This document shows positions 13,194 to 20,240 of a DNA stretch of 51,193 nt, in pieces. Each line of letters opens with the position of its first letter. Position 1 is the first letter of the stretch. A program made the translations under genes and the position numbers. Under the pieces are notes generated by a model. That model saw only the letters and a list, made by a program, of their open reading frames with translations. It ran no database searches and was not told the origin of the DNA. The stretch is from a virus. Location: the IMG/VR virus record IMGVR_UViG_3300049846_000503, positions 1 to 51,193 of that record, one strand, 5' to 3'.

Positions 13194-13403
13194 ATAATGT
13201 TCGGTGGCCCGCTGGTGCCTGCAAGCATGTCAGCGCCGCATTGCAGTGCGGAAAGTTCGGCCTCGTCGGAGAGCGTACCCGACGATTAATACGGCTAAGG
13301 CGTGTGGAAACTCGAACCCACGCTACGCCCAAGGGGTTGACCGAAAGGTCGATGGGTGGTCTGGAAACGGAACCACGGCGTAACTCTCCTACGCGCCGAC
13401 AAT
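13194..13403 (+). ncRNA. Unknown structured RNA between tRNA-Thr and tRNA-Phe
   Basis: A 210-base gap in an array whose other spacers are 1-3 bases. It is full of hairpins: CCGCA/TGCGG (about 13235), GTCGG...CCGAC, GCGTG...CACGC (about 13300), GACC-GAAA-GGTC (about 13339) and TGGT..CTGGAAACGG..ACCA (about 13357). No protein frame with a ribosome site. I cannot match it to tmRNA, SRP RNA or 6S RNA. Confidence 0.55.
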
Positions 13404-13480
13404 GCCACTGTAACTCAGTTCGGTAGAGTGCAGGATTGAAACCCCTGTGGTCGTCGGTTCGAGGCCGACTGGTGGCACCA
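13404..13480 (+). tRNA. tRNA-Phe(GAA)
   Basis: Acceptor GCCACTG/TGGTGGC, stem CAGGA/CCCTG, loop TTGAAAC, encoded CCA. Confidence 0.87.
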
Positions 13481-13482
13481 AT

Positions 13483-13556
13483 CGCAAGTTCGTTCAATGG
13501 TAGGACGGGTGTCTCATAAGCACCGAACGATGGTTCGACTCCATCACTGGCGACCA
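13483..13556 (+). tRNA. tRNA-Met(CAT), elongator (or Ile2)
   Basis: Acceptor CGCAAGT/ACTGGCG (one mismatch), stem GGTGT/GCACC, loop CTCATAA, encoded CCA. No initiator traits. A lysidine-modified Ile role cannot be excluded from sequence. Confidence 0.85.
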
Positions 13557-13558
13557 AT

Positions 13559-13633
13559 GGGTCCGTAGCACGACGGTTGTGCAGAGGTCTTTTAAGCCAA
13601 CGGGTGTGGGTTCAAGTCCCACCGGACTCTCCA
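13559..13633 (+). tRNA. tRNA-Lys(TTT)
   Basis: Acceptor GGGTCCG/CGGACTC, loop CTTTTAA, encoded CCA. The anticodon stem is weak, with two mismatches at its outer end. Confidence 0.82.
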
Positions 13634-13634
13634 T

Positions 13635-13708
13635 CGGCCTGTCGTTTAATGGCAGGACAGCGGGCTTTGACCCCGCTGGTACCAGTTCGAGTCTGGTCGG
13701 GCCTACCA
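13635..13708 (+). tRNA. tRNA-Gln(TTG)
   Basis: Stem GCGGG/CCCGC, loop CTTTGAC, encoded CCA. Acceptor CGGCCTG/CGGGCCT has an open 1-72 pair, which suits Gln. Last tRNA of the array. Confidence 0.87.
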
Positions 13709-13717
13709 AATCTGTCC

Positions 13718-13749
13718 TTGGCATGACGGTAAACTGCCCACCATATAAT
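13718..13749 (+). promoter_or_regulatory. Possible promoter after the tRNA array (perfect -10)
   Basis: TATAAT at 13744-13749 is a perfect -10 box. The best -35 (TTGGCA, 13718-13723) is 20 bases away, too far for a classical promoter, so -35 recognition is uncertain. It would drive the leader and perhaps the virion operon. Confidence 0.45.
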
Positions 13750-14109
13750 GACGGGGCTTAGCGGTTCCGTCAGGAGCGTGCCCGAATACTCCCTCCTGCT
13801 CGGTGGGGAGGCAAGGGGACTGCGGTGCTAGAGGGCTTCATCGGGCTATCGCCAGCACGGGCCGACGCGATGAGCGGGTCCGGTTGGGCCGGGGTTACGG
13901 TGCGGCAAGGCTTGCCAGAGCCGAACGCATGTCGGGAGACTAACGCAGGGTAGAGTCGTTATGATTGTGCTTAATCAACCAATCGAGCCGTCTCTTGTGG
14001 GTAGGCAATCCCACCACTCAGCACACAGCACTGTGCTAAAACAGGCTACTACTACTCGGCCCCCTCCCGGCAACGGTCGCAGGGGGCCAATCCATTCCCA
14101 AGAGGAACC
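13750..14109 (+). ncRNA. Structured leader or ncRNA before the terminase operon
   Basis: About 360 bases with no gene but many hairpins: GACGG near 13750 can pair with CCGTC near 13988; CAGGAG/CTCCTG; GTGCT/AGCAC; GGCAA-GGC-TTGCC; TGGG/CCCA near 14000; AGCACA/TGTGCT (14020-14037); GGCCCCCT/AGGGGGCC (14058-14088). The last two sit 22-90 bases before the terminase start. Could be a discrete ncRNA, an antitermination leader or the packaging site; sequence alone does not decide. Confidence 0.5.
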
Positions 14110-14787
14110 ATGATTGACACCGAAGCCCGCCATTCCAACAGTCGAACTGGCCTAAGAAGTACAGAAGGCTCGCGGAAGACCGGCGCTGTCTCGCGCACTC
14201 GCAACACTGGTGGCGAGAGGCTCGCAGAGAAGCGCGGTCGAGGGCGTCCGCCCGGTTCCAAGAACAAGTCTAAGTCGCTTGTTCCGACAGAACTTGCAGA
14301 GCAGATGCTCATTCGCTTCGAGGGTCAAATCCCACCGGAGCACTACGAATACCTCAGGAAGGTCGTCAAGGGTGGAGAGGCCGTCTCGACAGAGAGGGAA
14401 CTCGACATCCTCATTCTGCTGCTCGGGCGCAACTTGCACCCGGCGCTGATTGAAGAAATGAACGGCCAGACCGAGATTGACCTTGACCCTGACACGGGCG
14501 AGGTTTTGGGGACGGTCAACAAGGTCGTCTTCCGCAAAGATGTCACAGAGCGCCTAAAGGTGCTGAACTCTCTCCTTGGACTTCGACATCAAGTTGAAAA
14601 GACCAAGGATGATGGGAAGGACGGCGAGCAGCCGCTTTTGAAGATTGTCGCAGACCGCAACCTCCTTGAAGGTGGAAGATTGGGCATCCTTGTTGGCGGC
14701 GTATCCGGCCCTATGGCTGGAAACCTTGACAACCTTGGACGGAGCGCCCTTCCGCCTAGAGCCGTATCAAGTCCGCTACCTGAATGA
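14110..14787 (+). CDS. Probable terminase small subunit, 225 aa
   Basis: ATG at 14110 with AGAGGA upstream. An AT-hook-like basic motif (KRGRGRPPGSKNKSK, about residues 41-55) is followed by helical, charged sequence (ELAEQMLIRFEGQIPPEHYEYLRKVVKGG). Position directly before the large subunit supports a DNA-recognition role in packaging. The last 48 codons overlap the large-subunit frame by 143 bases, which is unusual; the C-terminus could be overextended or a frameshift may be present. Confidence 0.6.
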   Translation: MIDTEARHSNSRTGLRSTEGSRKTGAVSRTRNTGGERLAEKRGRGRPPGSKNKSKSLVPTELAEQMLIRFEGQIPPEHYEYLRKVVKGGEAVSTERELDILILLLGRNLHPALIEEMNGQTEIDLDPDTGEVLGTVNKVVFRKDVTERLKVLNSLLGLRHQVEKTKDDGKDGEQPLLKIVADRNLLEGGRLGILVGGVSGPMAGNLDNLGRSALPPRAVSSPLPE

Positions 14788-16087
14788 CAATGCGTTCTTC
14801 CGCATCGTAAACAAGTCTCGGCAGATTGGCTTCTCGACCATCCTCTCTGGCGAAGTCGTCCACAAGGCGTGCGTCAGCGAGGCGTACAAGGCCAACATCA
14901 TTTCCATCAACCAGAAGGAAGCCTCGGACAAGATTGAGATTGCTCGCAATCTGTACCACAGCATTCCCGACGAGTTCAAGGAAATGCAGCCGTCGCTCAA
15001 GCCTATCCTCTGGACCGACGCTGACACTGAGATTTCGTTTCACCGCCCGCCGTTCACATCGGTCGTCATCAGCCAGCCCGCTTCGTCCGCTGTCCGTGGT
15101 GGACGCAAGGATGTCTACTTTGACGAGTTCGCGCACATCCGCGATGCCGAGAAGTTGTATCGGGCAGCGATGCCAGCCATTACCCGTGGCAACAGCCGCC
15201 TGACCATCATCAGCACTCCGCTCGGTCAGTCTGGCCTGTTCTACGATATCATGACGAACACGCAGGCTTACCCTCAGTACAGCCGCCACAGCGTTCCTTG
15301 GTGGGAGTGCTCAGCGATGGTTAGGCCGGAACTGTATGAAGAGGCTCTTGCCCTCGCCGCAGCCATCGAAGGCTCGGAAGAGCGCATCCTCAAGTACGGC
15401 ACCGACAAGATGCGGATTATCTACAACCAGTTCGGCGGCGACCTTATCGGCTTCCAGACTGAGTATGAAGCATCATTTGCAGATGAGGCGACAGCCTACT
15501 ACACTTGGGACTTGATTGTCAACTGCACCGACAATGAGCGAGCAGTTTGGCGCGAGTGGCATCCGTCGTATACGCCTGAGGGCTACATCAGCATCGGCGT
15601 AGACCTAGCCAAGGAGCGCGACCAGACCGTCTTCACGGTGGTCGAGCACATCGAGGACACCAAGAAGGTTCTGTTCACTCGGGCCACCCAAGACCCGTAC
15701 AACGAGCAGTTCGAATACATGAGCCGCCTCATCGAGGCGACGAAGGCAAACCGGGTCACAATCGACCAGACGGGTGTCGGCCAGAAGTTCGTGGAAGACG
15801 CGAAGAGACTTCTGCCTTACACCAACATCGAAGGTGTCGTCTTCACGAACGCCAAGAAGGAACAGTGGGCAACCACCCTTAAGGGCGACATGCAGACGGG
15901 GCGCGTCAGTTGGCCGAACATCGGTGACCTGAGGCGTCAAATCCACGGCATCCGCCGCACCAAGACGGAAGCCAACTTCTATAAGTTCGCTGGACAAGGG
16001 ATTGGCGACGACTACTTCTGGTCGCTCGTCCTTGCGTGCTACGGTCAGGGAAGAGTCCCGCCGCGCATGTCCTTCCTCGGCGGATAG
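14645..16087 (+). CDS. Terminase large subunit, about 480 aa
   Basis: Packaging ATPase-nuclease. The frame opens with TTG at 14645; a GTG at 14672 is an alternative. Adenine motif 'LEPYQVRYLND', Walker A-like 'NKSRQIGFST' (about residue 57), Walker B 'DVYFDEFAHI' (about 157), coupling 'TIISTP', and RNase-H-like nuclease acids in 'ISIGVDLAKERD', 'VTIDQTGVG' and 'GDDYFWSLVLA'. Length is normal for a two-domain large terminase. Confidence 0.9.
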   Translation: MSQTATSLKVEDWASLLAAYPALWLETLTTLDGAPFRLEPYQVRYLNDNAFFRIVNKSRQIGFSTILSGEVVHKACVSEAYKANIISINQKEASDKIEIARNLYHSIPDEFKEMQPSLKPILWTDADTEISFHRPPFTSVVISQPASSAVRGGRKDVYFDEFAHIRDAEKLYRAAMPAITRGNSRLTIISTPLGQSGLFYDIMTNTQAYPQYSRHSVPWWECSAMVRPELYEEALALAAAIEGSEERILKYGTDKMRIIYNQFGGDLIGFQTEYEASFADEATAYYTWDLIVNCTDNERAVWREWHPSYTPEGYISIGVDLAKERDQTVFTVVEHIEDTKKVLFTRATQDPYNEQFEYMSRLIEATKANRVTIDQTGVGQKFVEDAKRLLPYTNIEGVVFTNAKKEQWATTLKGDMQTGRVSWPNIGDLRRQIHGIRRTKTEANFYKFAGQGIGDDYFWSLVLACYGQGRVPPRMSFLGG

Positions 16088-16102
16088 TGAGGGCCAAGAG
16101 CC

Positions 16103-16294
16103 ATGGCTGGTAGACCAGTTCCGGTACGGTGCAACTGCGGTACCCTCTTCGGGTACGCAGACCAGAGCGGTGAGCGCATCGCCATCAAGCACCGAGACTT
16201 GTATCGCCTCATCCGAGGTTCCGTCGAGGGTCCGTGCCGCAAGTGCGGAGCCACCGTCAAGTGGCAGGCCACCGAAGGAAAGGATGTGGCATGA
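16103..16294 (+). CDS. Small Com-like zinc protein, 63 aa
   Basis: MAGRPVPVRCNCGTLFGYAD... has CNCG near residue 10 and CRKC near residue 45, a four-Cys layout like the Mu Com translational activator and other short zinc ribbons. It overlaps the next gene by 4 bases between terminase and portal. Function not demonstrated. Confidence 0.6.
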   Translation: MAGRPVPVRCNCGTLFGYADQSGERIAIKHRDLYRLIRGSVEGPCRKCGATVKWQATEGKDVA

Positions 16295-16512
16295 ACATCC
16301 GCGACCTAGACCGTCTTGTCACGAAGACTGAACTCAACCCGCTGGTGAAGTTGGCACTTCGTCGTGTTCGCCGTGCTATCGAGGCAGGCAGCGTCGAAGG
16401 CTTCTCAATCAGCAAGAACTCTTGGAGCGCCCGAGTCAAGGACCCCGCAGGGCTTTCGGTGACTTGGACATTCTACATGCGTAAGGACGACAATGGCAAC
16501 ACGAAGGGCTAA
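16291..16512 (+). CDS. Hypothetical protein, 73 aa
   Basis: ATG at 16291 overlaps the previous stop (ATGA). MNIRDLDRLVTKTELNPLVKLALRRVRRAIEAG... is a basic helical N-terminus followed by strands. No family recognised. Overlaps the portal start by 20 bases. Confidence 0.6.
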   Translation: MNIRDLDRLVTKTELNPLVKLALRRVRRAIEAGSVEGFSISKNSWSARVKDPAGLSVTWTFYMRKDDNGNTKG

Positions 16513-17884
16513 GACGGTCGAAAAGGCACAGGTGGCTGTCCCCGTTCCGGGCGTCCGACCTAACTTCACCATCCTAGGTCTGACCAAGACTGGCGAAGGG
16601 TATGTCATTGACCGTGGCCGCAAGGCGCGCTACAAGACCTATTACGAAATGTACAAGCAGCACCCAACAGTGCGTGCTGGTATCGAGAAGATTGCGAAGG
16701 TCGCCGTGGCCAACGGCTACCGTTTCGTTCCTGCCATTCCCGACGAGCCGATGGCCGACCCGGACGCCAAGGCTCTCCGGCAGTTTTTCCGTGACTCCAA
16801 CGGAAGCCAGTTGCTTCGCCTGACCTACAAGGATTTGCTCATCTACGGCGAGGCGTTCTGGCTCATCATCCGCAACGGTAAGTTGCAGCCCATCAAGGCG
16901 ATGCGGCTTCATCCTGAGTATATCGACCATACCTCCGCTCGCGGTATGCTCACTGGCTGGCGCTACGGCCCCATCGGTGAGAGCGACGAGGCCATCGAGT
17001 ACAAGGAAGAGGAAGTCGTCCACTTCTCGTTCAGCGACCCGGACAATGATATCCGTGGCCTGAGCCTCCTGTCAAGCCTTGAACTGACCGTCGCCTCCGA
17101 CCTGTTTGCGATGAAGTTCAACGAGAGTTTCTTCGAGAACTCTGCCAACACCGGCATCATTTTCTCGATGAAGAACTCGAACAAGGAAGAGGTTGACCGC
17201 AACCGCGAGTGGATGGAGCAGAACTATGTGGGCACCGCGAACGCCCACAAGCCGATGCTTCTCGAAGGCGACATCGAGGTAACCAAGTCCGTTACTTCCC
17301 GCGCCGAAATGCAGTTCATCGAAGGCCGAAAGTTCAACCGCGAGGAAATCCTCTCGGTCCTCGACATCGACCCTTCGAAGTTGGGCATCACCGAGAACTC
17401 CAACCGCTCTACCTCCAAGGAAGCCGATAACACCTTCCGACAGGAGAATGTCGCGCCGCTGCAGTTGGTCGTTGAGGAAGAAATCAACAACCACCTGCTC
17501 ATGCGCCTCTTCAATGTTTCTGACACTCTGTTCCGCCAGAACGAGTCCAGCCGTCGTGACGAACTGGACATGATGAAGTTGTACGGCGAGGCAGAGCGAT
17601 TGGGCGTAATGTCCATCAACCAAATCAAGGGCGAACTCGGCCTGCCGAAGATTACAGGTGGAGATGTACACTTCGTTCAGACCGCTGCCGGGGCTATCCC
17701 GGTCGAGTGGCTCGATGATGTGGCCGCAAGGCTCATCACGCCCACTGGCGCTCCACTCAGCGGCGTAGGCACGGCCAACCAGCCGACCGGCGCTACTGGC
17801 GTACCAACGGGAACCGAAGCGCCCGCAGGTACTACATCTTCCCCTACCAACGCAGGTAGTGGGGTTGACCAAACTGACGGGTAA
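16493..17884 (+). CDS. Portal protein (HK97-type), 463 aa
   Basis: Forms the dodecameric DNA gate at the capsid vertex. AAGGA precedes ATG 16493. Portal features: 'RARYKTYYEMYKQHPTVRAGIEKIAKVAV' near the N-terminus, 'LLIYGEAFWLIIRNGK', 'EEEVVHFSFSDPDNDIRGLSLLSSLELTVASDLFAMKFNESFFENSANTGIIFS' and 'FIEGRKFNREEILSVLDIDPSKLGI', all typical of phage_portal (HK97 gp3) proteins. The Gly/Thr/Pro-rich tail (last 45 residues) is low complexity. Confidence 0.92.
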   Translation: MATRRAKTVEKAQVAVPVPGVRPNFTILGLTKTGEGYVIDRGRKARYKTYYEMYKQHPTVRAGIEKIAKVAVANGYRFVPAIPDEPMADPDAKALRQFFRDSNGSQLLRLTYKDLLIYGEAFWLIIRNGKLQPIKAMRLHPEYIDHTSARGMLTGWRYGPIGESDEAIEYKEEEVVHFSFSDPDNDIRGLSLLSSLELTVASDLFAMKFNESFFENSANTGIIFSMKNSNKEEVDRNREWMEQNYVGTANAHKPMLLEGDIEVTKSVTSRAEMQFIEGRKFNREEILSVLDIDPSKLGITENSNRSTSKEADNTFRQENVAPLQLVVEEEINNHLLMRLFNVSDTLFRQNESSRRDELDMMKLYGEAERLGVMSINQIKGELGLPKITGGDVHFVQTAAGAIPVEWLDDVAARLITPTGAPLSGVGTANQPTGATGVPTGTEAPAGTTSSPTNAGSGVDQTDG

Positions 17885-17887
17885 GAC

Positions 17888-19000
17888 ATGACTCTTGCGG
17901 CTGTATTCAAGTACACCTTCCCAATCACCAAGAGCGAACAGCGCGCCGATGGCCGATATATCATGGGCTATGCCTCTGGTCCCGAGGTTGACCTCGAAGG
18001 CGAGAGGATGGCTCCTGAGGCTATCAATCGGTTCGCTGAGCAGATTAACTCTGGTGGCTCGGAACTCATTTACCGGGACGCTCATGCCCCGGATGGTGTT
18101 CTGCGCGACCTTGGTGTCATCACGAAGGCTTGGGTAAATGAACACTTCCACCTTGGCATCGAAGTCAAGTTGGATGAGGACAACCCTGCATCCGATTTCC
18201 TCTGGAAGTCGGTGAACAAGGGCAAGCAGTACGGCATGTCGGTCAGTGGTCGAGTGCTGGACTATGCAGACGAATACTTGAGCGAGGCGGCTAAGGTCGT
18301 TCGCACTTACAAGAATGTCGTTCTGGATGAAATCTCGAACACGACCCGGCCTGCATGGTACCCATCCTTCGGGACGGTACTGTCGAAGTCTATCAAGGAC
18401 GCGGCGCAGACTGCCGGGTCTACAGGAGAAAACACCTTGGAGAAGGACGAACTCCTTGACACGACTGTCGAGGACGCCACCAAGTCGGAAGAGACTGTAG
18501 TCTCCGACGACACGACCGAGAAGGCCGTCGATGAGACGACCGACGAGGCAGTAGACGAGGCTACCGAGAAGTCGGAAGTCGAGGCTACGGACGAGGGCGA
18601 GGTTGACAAGGCTGGTCGCAGTATCTCTGCCACCAACGGCCAGAAGTTGCTCGCACTCTATAACGAAATGACCACAACCCTGACTGACCTCGGTCTGTTG
18701 GGAAGTGAGGAAGCCGATAAGACGGACTCCACCGACGAGGAAGCCACCCTCGACAAGTCTACAGAGGCCACCGCTGACGACGGTCGTGCGGCTCTTGAGG
18801 CTCAGGTCGCGGAACTTGCCAAGACGGTGACGGAGCAAGCCGCTCGCATCGAGGAACTGCAAAACGCACCGAAGACGGTCCTCCCGACCCCTGTGTCGGA
18901 TGAGACGAAGAAGTCGGAAGACTTCGCCGCCATCCTGTCCAAGGCATCCCCGGCTGACCGTATTCGTCTGGCAATGGCTCTGCATACGCAGGGTCGGTAA
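17888..19000 (+). CDS. Capsid maturation protease fused to scaffold, 370 aa
   Basis: N-terminal half (about residues 1-165) resembles XkdF/S78-type prohead proteases: 'YIMGYASGPEVDLEGERMAPEAINRFAEQ', 'YRDAHAPDGVLRDLG' and 'LWKSVNKGKQYGMSVSGRVLDY'. The rest is acidic, Glu/Thr/Asp-rich and coiled-coil forming ('ALEAQVAELAKTVTEQAARIEELQN'), as expected for a scaffold or delta domain. Sits between portal and capsid genes, the usual place. Confidence 0.8.
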   Translation: MTLAAVFKYTFPITKSEQRADGRYIMGYASGPEVDLEGERMAPEAINRFAEQINSGGSELIYRDAHAPDGVLRDLGVITKAWVNEHFHLGIEVKLDEDNPASDFLWKSVNKGKQYGMSVSGRVLDYADEYLSEAAKVVRTYKNVVLDEISNTTRPAWYPSFGTVLSKSIKDAAQTAGSTGENTLEKDELLDTTVEDATKSEETVVSDDTTEKAVDETTDEAVDEATEKSEVEATDEGEVDKAGRSISATNGQKLLALYNEMTTTLTDLGLLGSEEADKTDSTDEEATLDKSTEATADDGRAALEAQVAELAKTVTEQAARIEELQNAPKTVLPTPVSDETKKSEDFAAILSKASPADRIRLAMALHTQGR

Positions 19001-19018
19001 CTCTTCAAAGGAACCTAA

Positions 19019-19900
19019 ATGGAGCAGTCCATTATTCGTAAGGCACTTACGATTGCGACCTCCGGTGGCTACCTCATTCCTGAGGTAGTTGACGGGGCCA
19101 TCCGCGATTACGCCGCTACTGCGCCTGTTCTCTACAATGTAGTGAACAAGGTGCCGTGGGCAACCAATGTCTACTTCATTCGCCGCCGAGAGTCCCTCCC
19201 GACTGCGACTTGGGGTACTGACGGTGGTTCGCTCCCGTCCGCTACTCAGTCTGGCCACAACAAGGTCAGCAAGACGGTCAAGTACCTCTACACTCGCGGT
19301 GAGGTAACTGGCCCTATGCAGAAGGCCGCTGGCTCTCTGTACAATGCCCTCGCTGACGAGGTTCAGGCTCACTCTCAGGCACTTGTCGAGAAGTTGAGCA
19401 CGGACATCGCCACCGCGACGGGTGGTTCGGACGACATTTCTGGTATCATCGACCAGATTGACACTTCCGACACGATGAACTGGGGTTCTTCGGGCACGGG
19501 CGTCGTTGACGCTTCGAGCGCGTACCTCTCCCTCGGCCTGATTGACCAAGCCATCGACACCGCTCGCGGTGATGTTGACCTTATCATCACAAGCCGCAAG
19601 GTTCGTCGCAAGATTAACGCCCTCCTGCAGGCTCAGCAGCAGTTCGTTGACAGGACCGAGGTTGCCGCTGGCTTCCGCGTTCTGACCTACGACGGCCTGC
19701 CGATTGTCACCGACCTCCATTGGGAGACGGACACTGACATCCTGTTCATCAAGCGCGCAGACGCCAAGTTGCTTGTCCATCAGGACTTCATGTTCGAGGA
19801 ACTCGCCAAGACGAAGGACTCGACTGACTTCATGATTAAGGCATACATGGGCTTCGCTCTTGAGGGTCGCCCGGTCCACCTTAAGAACTTCGTTCTCTAA
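19019..19900 (+). CDS. Major capsid protein (HK97 fold), 293 aa
   Basis: AAAGGAA precedes ATG 19019. MEQSIIRKALTIATSGGYLIPEVVDGAIRDYAATAPVL... followed by 'VDLIITSRKVRRKINALL', 'VLTYDGLPIVTDLHW' and 'FMIKAYMGFALEGRPVHLKNFVL' matches the order of HK97-fold capsid proteins. The short N-terminal region fits a separate scaffold upstream. A strong hairpin follows the gene. Confidence 0.88.
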   Translation: MEQSIIRKALTIATSGGYLIPEVVDGAIRDYAATAPVLYNVVNKVPWATNVYFIRRRESLPTATWGTDGGSLPSATQSGHNKVSKTVKYLYTRGEVTGPMQKAAGSLYNALADEVQAHSQALVEKLSTDIATATGGSDDISGIIDQIDTSDTMNWGSSGTGVVDASSAYLSLGLIDQAIDTARGDVDLIITSRKVRRKINALLQAQQQFVDRTEVAAGFRVLTYDGLPIVTDLHWETDTDILFIKRADAKLLVHQDFMFEELAKTKDSTDFMIKAYMGFALEGRPVHLKNFVL

Positions 19901-19911
19901 GGTAACTAACG

Positions 19912-19941
19912 GGGAGGGGTTTGCAAACGCAGACCCCTCCC
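19912..19941 (+). terminator. GC-rich hairpin after the capsid gene
   Basis: GGGAGGGGT (19912-19920) pairs perfectly with ACCCCTCCC (19933-19941), 12-base loop, no T-run. Probably a partial terminator or RNA-stabilising hairpin that raises capsid mRNA relative to downstream genes. Confidence 0.65.
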
Positions 19942-19966
19942 TGCTAACATAGGAGAGCCGCATAAG

Positions 19967-20203
19967 ATGGCATTCAAGAAGTCACCGCTTCGTTTGAAGC
20001 ACACCCTCCCGAACGAACTCCCTGAGCAGAGGTACTACTTCTATGATGGGGAAGCAATCGTTCACTTCGGGGTAATCGAAATCCCGCGCGACGGTGCGCA
20101 CCAGCATTGGGCGCAGCGTGCATGGATGAAGGGCTACAGGATTGACCCTAAGACGGGTCAAGAACTGTCGCTCGAAGAGGTACTTCGACTTACTGGTAAG
20201 TAG
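19967..20203 (+). CDS. Small protein after capsid, 78 aa
   Basis: AGGAG about ten bases before ATG 19967. MAFKKSPLRLKHTLPNELPE..., with an aromatic 'RYYFYDGEAIVHFG' strand and a helical C-terminus 'SLEEVLRLTGK'. Position suggests a capsid accessory or head-fibre role; no family recognised. Confidence 0.65.
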   Translation: MAFKKSPLRLKHTLPNELPEQRYYFYDGEAIVHFGVIEIPRDGAHQHWAQRAWMKGYRIDPKTGQELSLEEVLRLTGK

Positions 20204-20240
20204 AGCACCTAGAGTGCTAGTAGCGCCGAATGGAGAGCGC

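Noticed and set aside
12949-13557. 202-aa minus-strand frame and many similar frames across 9540-13720 with repeated 'GLEP' motifs
   Set aside because: The repeated motif is the reverse-strand translation of the conserved tRNA T-arm (GGTTCGAGTCC). These are classic spurious ORFs of tRNA arrays.
13194-14109. tmRNA
   Set aside because: No tRNA-Ala-like ends and no Ala-rich tag frame ending in a stop were found in either structured region.
17072-19963. 963-aa open frame on the minus strand across portal, protease and capsid genes
   Set aside because: It is antisense to three clear virion genes, has no ribosome site and its composition is a mirror of codon bias on the plus strand.
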